This document shows positions 1 through 5,775 of a DNA stretch of 9,644 nt, in pieces. Position numbers and translations under genes: made by a program. The DNA is from Gammaproteobacteria bacterium (lineage in GTDB: Bacteria > Pseudomonadota > Gammaproteobacteria > Acidithiobacillales > Acidithiobacillaceae). The notes under the pieces are model-generated. The model made no database searches and was not told where the DNA came from. It saw only the letters and a program-made list of their open reading frames with translations. Each line of letters begins with the position of its first letter. Within the stretch, counting starts at the first letter, position 1. The stretch is taken from positions 1 through 9,644 of the forward strand of contig JAMCRJ010000010.1 of assembly GCA_023381645.1 (NCBI GenBank), read 5' to 3'.

Positions 1-1
1 G

Positions 2-592
2 ATCTATTGCTACCATGGCAACGCCAGCCAGATGCGTGCCCAACTCTTTGCCGATTTTGGTTTTGCGGAGGTATATAGTCTGGATGGCGGTTACGAAGCC
101 TGGCGCAAGGTGCATACGCCCGCAAATTCGCAGCTCACGGAGGCACTGCAATGCTGGCTGATGGCGCAGGAGTTTCCCGCCGCAGACATCCACGCGCGCA
201 CCCGCGACGGGGTGACGCCCTTGATGCGTGCCGCCGGCGAAGGTGATCCTGCGCGGGTGGCTGAACTGCTCGCCGCCGGTGCCGACCCGCACCAGCGCAA
301 CAACGATGGCAATCAGGCCCTCTGGTTCGCTTGTGTCAGTGAGAATCTGGACACACTGGACCTGCTGGTGGCGGTTGGCGCCCACCTCAACCACCAGAAT
401 GACAACGGCGCCACTTGCCTGATGTATGCTGCATCCGCTGGCAAGACGGCGGTAGTGGAGCGTTTGCTGGCATTCGGTGCAGACCGGAGCCTCCTTTCGC
501 TCGATGATTTCACCGCGCTGGATATGGCCGCCAATCTGGAATGTCTGAATTTGTTGCGCGAAACACCGAGGCGGATAAAAGCCGTCACCTGA
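2..592 (+). CDS. Rhodanese-ankyrin fusion protein, 5' end outside window
   Basis: The reading frame is open from base 2, so the first in-frame ATG at 32 is internal and the gene begins upstream of the window. The first visible residues, IYCYHGNAS, match the active-site loop of GlpE-type single-domain rhodaneses (thiosulfate sulfurtransferases). The Cys encoded at 8-10 would be the persulfide-carrying nucleophile. The domain closes with the typical end, SLDGGYEAW. About 30 residues later come three full ankyrin repeats and a partial fourth, roughly residues 68-190 of the visible 196. They carry the TPLMRAA, ALWFAC, TCLMYAA and TALDMAA signatures and LLxxGAD turns. The rhodanese half would handle sulfane sulfur and the ankyrin half would bind a protein partner. 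The partner is unknown. No signal peptide can be judged because the N-terminus is missing. The stop is TGA at 590-592. The family calls are secure; the cellular role is not. Confidence 0.9.
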   Translation: MYCYHGNASQMRAQLFADFGFAEVYSLDGGYEAWRKVHTPANSQLTEALQCWLMAQEFPAADIHARTRDGVTPLMRAAGEGDPARVAELLAAGADPHQRNNDGNQALWFACVSENLDTLDLLVAVGAHLNHQNDNGATCLMYAASAGKTAVVERLLAFGADRSLLSLDDFTALDMAANLECLNLLRETPRRIKAVT

Positions 593-629
593 ACAGGCAT
601 CATTATTGCTGTACTCGGGTAACAGATAC

Positions 630-645
630 GGTTTTGGCCATAACC
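630..645. repeat. Imperfect 16-bp dyad upstream of the zinc-ribbon gene
   Basis: GGTTTTGGCCATAACC is a palindrome with one mismatched base pair (T opposite T). It ends 6 nt before the AGGAG ribosome binding site of the gene at 662. It could be an operator or a small hairpin in the leader. There is no T-run after it, so it does not look like a terminator. A dyad of this size can occur by chance. Confidence 0.3.
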
Positions 646-661
646 TGACAAAGGAGCAAAG

Positions 662-892
662 ATGCCTATTTTCGATTACCATTGTTGCGATTGCGACGCC
701 GACTTTGAATTGCTGGTCATGAATTCAACCATCCCAAACTGCCCGCAATGTGGCAGCCAACACCTGGAAAAGCAGATTTCGCGCGTAGCCGCACCTGGTC
801 GCAGTGCTGGACTGAAGGCGCGTGCTCGTGCACAAGCGGCGAAGGAGGGGCATTTGAGCAATTTTTCGCCCGCCGAGCGCAAATTGCGCTGA
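662..892 (+). CDS. FmdB-family small zinc-ribbon protein
   Basis: This is a 76-residue protein starting MPIFDYHC, the typical opening of FmdB/CxxC_CxxC_SSSS regulatory proteins (MPxYxYxC). Two CxxC knuckles, Cys8/Cys11 and Cys27/Cys30 (the second in NCPQCGS), should bind one zinc ion. The stretch after the knuckles is basic and Ala/Arg/Lys-rich, compatible with nucleic-acid binding. The start is fixed by AGGAG at 652-656, 5 nt before ATG. FmdB was named for a proposed role in formamidase/amidase gene regulation, but most members have no proven function. It lies 69 nt downstream of the rhodanese-ankyrin gene on the same strand and may be co-transcribed with it. A plus-strand transcript running past 892 would meet the minus-strand operator pair that ends at 1030. 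Confidence 0.85.
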   Translation: MPIFDYHCCDCDADFELLVMNSTIPNCPQCGSQHLEKQISRVAAPGRSAGLKARARAQAAKEGHLSNFSPAERKLR

Positions 893-951
893 CTCGGCAG
901 GCATCGTTTCACCCCACCGACTTTTTGGAATAACACCAGCGAGGATTTATC

Positions 952-1038
952 ATGAGTGGTTTTTTCATGGATTTTGATGGCAATTTACGAAGCATTGAGG
1001 ACCCGGGAGGCGGTTACGTTTGCGATATATTATGCTGA
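952..1038 (+). CDS. Possible 28-residue small ORF
   Basis: ATG at 952 follows GAGGA (942-946) at 5 nt, a usable ribosome binding site, and reads 28 codons to TGA at 1036-1038. The product begins MSGFFMDFDGNL and has two Cys near its C-terminus. It has no recognisable domain. The last 9 nt overlap the 3' end of the convergent gene on the minus strand. It could be a genuine small protein, a remnant of a longer gene, or chance. The main support is the ribosome binding site and the otherwise empty interval. Low confidence. Confidence 0.25.
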   Translation: MSGFFMDFDGNLRSIEDPGGGYVCDILC

Positions 1039-1350
1039 TATGGTATCCATGCCATCCGCTGCGGCACTTCGCACCATGATGTAAAGATCAATATTCCGAC
1101 TCATCCAGCCAATAGTGGCTTTGTGCCAGGCTGCATAATTGGCTTCTTCCCAGATGGCGCACAATAATGCTTCATCCCGGGTAATTTCCGCATCACTATA
1201 CTGCTTCTGATTGGCCACTTCGCAAGCCATAGGGTCAGCCCCATGCTGTGCGAAGACTTCCTCAGCCGCCTGTATGGCGAGGGCCATATCGTTTTCGCTC
1301 ACCAATCCCATATCATCGCCTGCCAGAGTAATGATTGTACGCATTTTCAT
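1030..1350 (-). CDS. Hypothetical protein, partner gene of the AAA+ ATPase
   Basis: This is a soluble protein of 106 residues with no signal peptide or membrane segment. It is acidic overall (many Asp/Glu, few Arg/Lys). A central stretch looks helical (DMALAIQAAEEVFAQHG), followed by an aromatic/acidic section (WEEANYAAWHKATIGW). I recognise no family. Two starts are possible: ATG at 1350 and ATG at 1344 (third codon). The sequence AGGGAG lies only 2 nt before the first but 8 nt before the second, so 1344 has the better spacing and the real product may be 104 residues. The gene begins 36 nt after the AAA+ ATPase stop on the same strand with no terminator between them, so the two are very probably one operon. 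It may be a substrate, adaptor or regulator of the ATPase; this is context only. Confidence 0.7.
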   Translation of the reverse strand: MKMRTIITLAGDDMGLVSENDMALAIQAAEEVFAQHGADPMACEVANQKQYSDAEITRDEALLCAIWEEANYAAWHKATIGWMSRNIDLYIMVRSAAADGMDTISA

Positions 1351-1386
1351 ATCTCCCTACTCCATTAAAAACTCATCTCTCCAAGG

Positions 1387-3084
1387 TCACCCAGCAGCTG
1401 GTTCCAGCCCGCGAAATACCGAACAGCGTTTAAAGACCTCCACAGTCGGCAGCACCTGTTTCTGTTTACAGAATTTAGCCACCAGTTTGGCCAGTCCTTT
1501 AATATCCCTGCCAGTGGCTGCAGGAAAAATATCCACCAATTCGTCAATGGCCGACATGGAGATATCGAGACAAAACTGATCGCACATCACCTGCCAGATT
1601 TGTCGGCGTCCATTGCCATCCGGGGGATTGTATTTAATCAGGGCGATGCAACGGGAGACAATGGCTTCATCAATGTCATCCACCCGATTCGTGGTCAAAA
1701 ACAACAAACCATTAAAATACTCCAGCACCCGCAGAAAAACGCCAACCACCGCGTTCATCGTCATATTGTCGTCCCGCCGCTTGATATAGACATCCGCTTC
1801 ATCAATCAGCATAACGGCGCCCCAGCGTTGGGCGCGGGTCAGTATCTCCTTCAGCGCGGTCTCCATGCTGGCCACATTCAATCCCAGTTGTCCTGAATGC
1901 ACCCGATACAGCGGTCGCTGAATAATTTCAGAGTACACCTCGGCGGTAAGCGTTTTTCCTACGCCGGCGGGTCCGGCGCAAAGCACTGTGGTTCCGCCGG
2001 ATTTCCCGGTGATGATATCGTCCATCAGGACATCCATCTCGGCAGTCAAAATATCAATAAGATCTGTCTGTTCAGCGGGTAAAATCAGCTTTTGCTTCAA
2101 TGTGGGCTGGTAAGCGTAAGGCGCAATGTCGCTGACATGCACCCAGAGATAATGATGAAGCTCCAGGTGAAACATGAATAAATAGGGATGCACGGGGATT
2201 TTCGTGAACAACCCATTCTCGATAACAGACCGGAATTGCCCCACCTCTTCTTCGGCACCATAGCGATTGCTTTTTGCCGCTTTGCGCAAATAGGGGCCGA
2301 GAATATCCCCCGTCACTTCCAGTGCTGTGACCCTGGCGGTCAGAATACCCTCATCATTGACCAGACGTGCCCTGCCCTCTCCCGCCGACAAAATGATCAC
2401 GTCTTTTCGTGACCAGTCGGTATCCCGATGTGTCGCGCTGGGATCTTCGGCATAGAAGCCGACCCCGAGCGCCGAATACTGTGCGCCATAATGTCCCCGC
2501 CATTCGAAATAACGGGAGACTTCTGCGTCGTAGGCAGCAATCAGCTCCGGAGTTTCTTTCAAAAATCCCTTTGCAGCGAGAATTTCCCTCACCGAACGAT
2601 TGGCCATATCACCCGCGGAAATACGAACGGTCGGACTTGCAATGACGCCTTTGGCGTTCGCTTTCAGTTCTATGACGATCTTGCCTGTTTCGTCATTTCC
2701 CGGTGCTACATAATCCAGTCTGGTGATGACATAAGCCAGGGCCTTACCATCCACGTTGATACTGAACAGCCAGCCCCGGATGGCGTCTTCAATCAGCAGG
2801 CCCGCCAGCGCTGGCAATAATAGTTCGAGATCATCCTCCGGTCCGAAACGCCGATCATTACCCTGCCTGGCTTTTTGCAGGGCAAATAATATGGCTGACT
2901 GTGCATGCAACTCCGGTCCTGCTGCCTGATACAGCGTGGCGAGAAAACCCAGTTCAGAATATGCCAATTGCTGAAAAGACAATTCAGCAACATCCCCGAA
3001 ACGAAGCTGTTCCCGCAAGCTCGCCAGATGCGGGAACTCCTGCACCATCGCCTCGACATGCACCCGCCGTATCCGCAGTTTCAA
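1387..3084 (-). CDS. AAA+ ATPase with a long unassigned N-terminal region
   Basis: This 565-residue protein has a classical AAA module in its C-terminal 40%. It shows Walker A GPAGVGKT (371-378), Walker B VMLIDEAD (424-431), sensor-1 Asn in LTTNR (about 466), a likely arginine finger at Arg478 in VSRC, and sensor-2 GRDIKGL (525-531). All residues needed for ATP binding and hydrolysis appear present. The layout is closest to single-domain remodelling ATPases that act as ring oligomers. Residues 1-340 match nothing I recognise and contain no clear membrane segment. They presumably bind the substrate. The start is TTG at 3084: an in-frame stop lies just upstream (3103-3105), no ATG lies between, and AGGGAGAGG (3097-3089) is well placed. 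The 106-residue gene follows in the same operon. The ATPase class is certain; substrate and process are unknown. Confidence 0.9.
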   Translation of the reverse strand: MKLRIRRVHVEAMVQEFPHLASLREQLRFGDVAELSFQQLAYSELGFLATLYQAAGPELHAQSAILFALQKARQGNDRRFGPEDDLELLLPALAGLLIEDAIRGWLFSINVDGKALAYVITRLDYVAPGNDETGKIVIELKANAKGVIASPTVRISAGDMANRSVREILAAKGFLKETPELIAAYDAEVSRYFEWRGHYGAQYSALGVGFYAEDPSATHRDTDWSRKDVIILSAGEGRARLVNDEGILTARVTALEVTGDILGPYLRKAAKSNRYGAEEEVGQFRSVIENGLFTKIPVHPYLFMFHLELHHYLWVHVSDIAPYAYQPTLKQKLILPAEQTDLIDILTAEMDVLMDDIITGKSGGTTVLCAGPAGVGKTLTAEVYSEIIQRPLYRVHSGQLGLNVASMETALKEILTRAQRWGAVMLIDEADVYIKRRDDNMTMNAVVGVFLRVLEYFNGLLFLTTNRVDDIDEAIVSRCIALIKYNPPDGNGRRQIWQVMCDQFCLDISMSAIDELVDIFPAATGRDIKGLAKLVAKFCKQKQVLPTVEVFKRCSVFRGLEPAAG

Positions 3085-3088
3085 AAAG

Positions 3089-3097
3089 CCTCTCCCT
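3089..3097 (-). promoter_or_regulatory. Ribosome binding site deciding the TTG start
   Basis: On the minus strand AGGGAGAGG is followed by CTTT and then TTG. The AGGGAG core lies 7 nt before the start codon. Together with the in-frame stop a few codons upstream, this makes TTG at 3084 the most plausible start of the AAA+ ATPase. Confidence 0.65.
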
Positions 3098-3192
3098 AGA
3101 TGTCAATAAGTACACATTATTGTCATAAAACGAACAAATAAGTGGGCAATAGGGCCGCGTGGAAGATGTAGCAAAAAAGATGCCAAATTCAT

Positions 3193-3210
3193 GTCATATC
3201 TGGATATGAC
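3193..3210. promoter_or_regulatory. Perfect inverted repeat, candidate operator
   Basis: GTCATATCTGGATATGAC is a perfect 8-bp inverted repeat with a 2-bp centre. It ends 16 bp upstream of the -35 box of the promoter for the binding-protein gene, and about 110 bp upstream of the divergent AAA+ gene. This size and symmetry suit a dimeric helix-turn-helix regulator. Because the downstream gene encodes a WtpA/ModA-like protein, a Mo/W-responsive regulator such as ModE is a natural candidate, but I cannot match the site to a known consensus with confidence. Confidence 0.5.
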
Positions 3211-3226
3211 CAGCTTAACAAATCTA

Positions 3227-3256
3227 TTGACACCCAAAAATAGTTACCAGTATATT
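3227..3256 (+). promoter_or_regulatory. Sigma-70-like promoter for the binding-protein gene
   Basis: A perfect -35 hexamer TTGACA (3227-3232) is followed after 18 bp by TATATT (3251-3256), one mismatch from the -10 consensus. Transcription would start near 3263, leaving a leader of about 30 nt before the GTG start at 3293. The position supports the GTG start over the upstream ATG at 3191, which lies before the promoter. Confidence 0.65.
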
Positions 3257-3279
3257 CCATTGAATATTTCGCAAACCAC

Positions 3280-3284
3280 AGGAG
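3280..3284 (+). promoter_or_regulatory. Ribosome binding site deciding the GTG start
   Basis: AGGAG lies 8 nt before GTG at 3293. This start puts a standard Sec signal peptide at the very N-terminus. The longer open frame from ATG at 3191 would run through the operator and promoter and bury the signal peptide. Confidence 0.7.
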
Positions 3285-3292
3285 TAGAGCCC

Positions 3293-4216
3293 GTGAAACA
3301 CCGTCACTATCAAAGTTCCCTTGCACTGATCGTCGCCGCCAGCCTGCTGGGTTTATCGCCCCAAGCCATGGCCAAAGACCTGCATGTCGCTTACGCAGGC
3401 TCCATGGGTACGGTCATGGACCTGCATCTCGGACCGGCCTTCGCCAAAGCCCATAGCGTGCACTACCAGGGGGAGGGTCAGGGCGCTTATGGCCTCGCCC
3501 GGCTCATCGCCGCCCACAAACTGCGCACCGACGTTTTTGTCTCCATCACCCCCGGCCCCATCGAGGTGCTGATCAAGGCCGGCCTGGTCAAGAAGGCCTT
3601 CCCGGTCGCCAGTACTGCCATGTGCATCGCTTATAGTCCCAACAGCCCCTACGCCAAAGATTTCAAGGAAGCCGCGGAAGGCAAGGTGCCGTGGTATGAA
3701 ATCCTGAAGAAGCCGGGGGTGATCTTCGGTCGCACAGATCCCAAAACCGATCCCCAAGGGCAAAATATCGTCTTTACCTTCATGCTGGCGGAAAGGTATT
3801 ACCACCAACCGGATCTAGTGAACAAAATCCTCGGTCCGGTCGAGAACCCCCGGCAGATATTCACGGAAGCGTCGTTACTTTCCCGCCTCAAGAGTGGGCA
3901 GATGGCCGCCTCATCGGGTTATCTCAGCGCGGTAAAATCCCTGCATCTGCCTTATATCACCCTGCCCGATCAGATCAATCTCAGCAATCCGGCCATGGTC
4001 AAAGACTGGTACAGCAAAGTCCACTTCACCCTGAATGTGGACGGAAAACCCCAGACTGTGCACACCCAGCCTCTGGTCTTCTATGCTGCGGTACCCGTGG
4101 ATGCGCCCGATCCCAAACTGGGCATGGCCTTTATCCACTTCATGACCAGCCCCCAGGGTCAGACCATGTTCAAAGAGACCGGCTACAACCCACCCAAGGG
4201 TGACGTACTGAAATAA
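3293..4216 (+). CDS. WtpA/ModA-like periplasmic oxyanion-binding protein
   Basis: From the GTG start the protein has 307 residues. A signal peptide (MKHRH, hydrophobic LALIVAASLLGL, likely cleavage after Ala27 in AMA) exports it to the periplasm. The mature part has the type II binding-protein pattern of tungstate/molybdate-binding WtpA and ModA: YAGSM at the first ligand loop (34-38), WYEIL (134-138), GRTDPKTDPQG (146-156) where WtpA proteins have a DPxGYR-like segment, LPDQINLS, and the final FIHFMTSPQGQTMFKETGYNPP. It probably binds a tetrahedral oxyanion (molybdate, tungstate or similar). The DPQGQN version differs from the usual DPCGYR, so ligand choice is uncertain. No permease or ATPase gene follows; a porin does. 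Regulation is likely through the dyad and promoter just upstream. Distant relatives binding sulfate or other anions are the main alternative. Confidence 0.82.
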   Translation: MKHRHYQSSLALIVAASLLGLSPQAMAKDLHVAYAGSMGTVMDLHLGPAFAKAHSVHYQGEGQGAYGLARLIAAHKLRTDVFVSITPGPIEVLIKAGLVKKAFPVASTAMCIAYSPNSPYAKDFKEAAEGKVPWYEILKKPGVIFGRTDPKTDPQGQNIVFTFMLAERYYHQPDLVNKILGPVENPRQIFTEASLLSRLKSGQMAASSGYLSAVKSLHLPYITLPDQINLSNPAMVKDWYSKVHFTLNVDGKPQTVHTQPLVFYAAVPVDAPDPKLGMAFIHFMTSPQGQTMFKETGYNPPKGDVLK

Positions 4217-4226
4217 CGCGGCTCCA

Positions 4227-4250
4227 CGCCGGCGCATTCCGCGCCCGGCG
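4227..4250 (+). repeat. GC-rich hairpin after the binding-protein gene
   Basis: CGCCGGCGC (4227-4235) can pair with GCGCCCGGCG (4241-4250) to give nine base pairs with one bulged C and an ATTCC loop. It starts 11 nt after the stop codon. No T-run follows, so it is not a classical intrinsic terminator. It could protect the upstream mRNA end or partly reduce read-through into the porin gene. Confidence 0.45.
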
Positions 4251-4273
4251 CAAATAGTTCAGCAGACAGTTCG

Positions 4274-4309
4274 CCGGCCTGTTGGGGTGAGATATTTCTC
4301 CACGGCCGG
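4274..4309 (+). repeat. Second intergenic hairpin before the porin gene
   Basis: CCGGCC (4274-4279) and GGCCGG (4304-4309) are exact reverse complements. Inside them GTGAGA and TCTCCAC can pair around a TATT loop with one bulged base. Together with the preceding hairpin it makes the 165-nt gap between the binding-protein and porin genes rich in RNA structure. There is no clear T-run. Confidence 0.4.
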
Positions 4310-4381
4310 GCTGATCATGCCACGTTATATTCAAAATACCGCAATGAAAACCACCATGCGCGATACGCAGGAGCTATTCCC

Positions 4382-5710
4382 ATGCAGAAAAATATCCTTC
4401 ATCTGGTGACAGCAGCCAGCCTGATGGGTGCCTTCAACGCCAGTGCCCAGGCCGAAACCCTGTCTCAATTTTTTGCGAAAAGTCATATTGATGGACAAAT
4501 CCGTTCCTATTACTTCAGCCGCCTCTATGGCACCCCCAACACCGTCAATGCTTATGCCTACTCCCTGGCCGGACGCATCAATGTCGTCACCGCGCCCTTT
4601 CTCTCGGGCTTCCGTATCGGCGTCAGTTTTTACACTGCCAACGCACTTGGCACGCAGCCCAGCAATCCGGCCCGGATCGACAAGACCCTCATGGGTACCA
4701 GTCCTTCCGTCAATGCACTGGGTCAGGCCTATCTGGAATATCAGGACAAATGGATCACCGCCAAGGTAGGCAATCAGTTGGTAGATACCCCCTGGCTGAA
4801 CCGGGTCGGTGGGCGGGTGATTCCCGTCACCTATCAGGGGGTGACCCTGGAGGCCCATCCCTTCAGCGGCCTGCAACTCAGCGCGCTGCGGATGTTCCGC
4901 TGGAAAGACCGCACTACCGACCAGTTCTACCGGGACAACCTCTATTACCCCGGCCACTATGAGGGTGACTCCCTCTATGGCGGACCCAATGTGCTGCCCG
5001 CCGGTACTCCGCCCACCAACGGAGCGCTCGCCTTTGGCGCCCAATATCACGCATATCACGCCGAAACCGCCGCCTGGTTTTACCAGTTCGACCAATTCGC
5101 CAACATGTTCTACTGGAGCGGCCACTACGCCCTGCCGACATCCTTCGTCCTCAAGCCCTTTGTGGATGCGCAGTTCACCCGGGAATGGGGTGCCGGAGAG
5201 GCCTTTGCGAGCACCGGCACCACCCTCTTCGGCCAGCCAGGACAAGGTGTGAACAGCACCAACTGGGGTGTAAGAGCCGGTTTTCAGTTCCCCGACGGCA
5301 GCCTCTGGTGGGGTTATGATGCTACAGAATTGCATGCCCACGCCTTGGGCGGCGGCGCCATTATTTCCCCCTATACCATCGGCTATACGGCAGACCCGCT
5401 GTATGTGAACAGCATGATACAGGGCCTGGTCGGCGTGGGTCCGGGACATGGCTGGCGGGTGCGGGCCGCTTACTGGGTTCTGCCTAAACAAGTCCAACTG
5501 ACAGCCGGCTATTCCCAGTTCACCACCTATTTTTCCGGCAATAGCAACTGGACCCACTTTAACGTGAGCTACTTCCCCCAGGGCATGTTCCGGGGGCTGT
5601 GCTTGCGGGATCAGGTGGAGGTGGGGAATGGTGGTGCGGTCGGGCTGTTTCCGGGCTCAGGACAACACTCCTTTGTGTACAACCGAGTGATGATGACGTA
5701 CCAGTTTTAA
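4382..5710 (+). CDS. OprD-family outer-membrane porin
   Basis: This 442-residue protein starts at ATG 4382, with AGGAG (4369-4373) 8 nt before it. Residues 1-24 form a signal peptide (ending SAQA, cleavage before ETLSQFF). The mature N-terminus, SQFFAKSHIDGQIRSYYFSR, resembles the OprD opening (SFFxDSxLxLxLRNYYFNR). The rest alternates short amphipathic, aromatic-rich strands with Gly/Asn/Pro turns, and the chain ends VYNRVMMTYQF with the C-terminal Phe used for outer-membrane assembly. OprD members form narrow 18-stranded channels for small charged solutes. The gene follows the WtpA-like binding protein on the same strand with a structured 165-nt gap, so the porin may admit the ligand that the binding protein captures; this is inference. 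The downstream CDF gene starts 65 nt after its stop. Confidence 0.88.
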   Translation: MQKNILHLVTAASLMGAFNASAQAETLSQFFAKSHIDGQIRSYYFSRLYGTPNTVNAYAYSLAGRINVVTAPFLSGFRIGVSFYTANALGTQPSNPARIDKTLMGTSPSVNALGQAYLEYQDKWITAKVGNQLVDTPWLNRVGGRVIPVTYQGVTLEAHPFSGLQLSALRMFRWKDRTTDQFYRDNLYYPGHYEGDSLYGGPNVLPAGTPPTNGALAFGAQYHAYHAETAAWFYQFDQFANMFYWSGHYALPTSFVLKPFVDAQFTREWGAGEAFASTGTTLFGQPGQGVNSTNWGVRAGFQFPDGSLWWGYDATELHAHALGGGAIISPYTIGYTADPLYVNSMIQGLVGVGPGHGWRVRAAYWVLPKQVQLTAGYSQFTTYFSGNSNWTHFNVSYFPQGMFRGLCLRDQVEVGNGGAVGLFPGSGQHSFVYNRVMMTYQF

Positions 5711-5775
5711 CGCCGGGTACAGATGGTGCGTGGCGAATGGACTGCATTGAGGTATCATTGCCAGAGGCTGGGCGG

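Noticed and set aside
3191..3292. N-terminal extension of the binding protein from ATG 3191
   Set aside because: This stretch contains the dyad, the -35 and -10 boxes and the ribosome binding site. The GTG at 3293 gives a normal signal peptide.
4331..5557. A 408-codon open frame on the minus strand across the porin gene
   Set aside because: It is antisense to a clear OprD-type porin with a signal peptide, ribosome binding site and C-terminal Phe. Its translation is low-complexity Gly/Val/Ile-rich with no domain, typical of a shadow frame in G+C-rich coding DNA.
5599..5775. Upstream extension of the CDF reading frame into the porin gene
   Set aside because: The open frame overlaps the porin 3' end out of frame. 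Homology to CDF proteins only begins after about 5790, and ATG 5776 has the better ribosome binding site.
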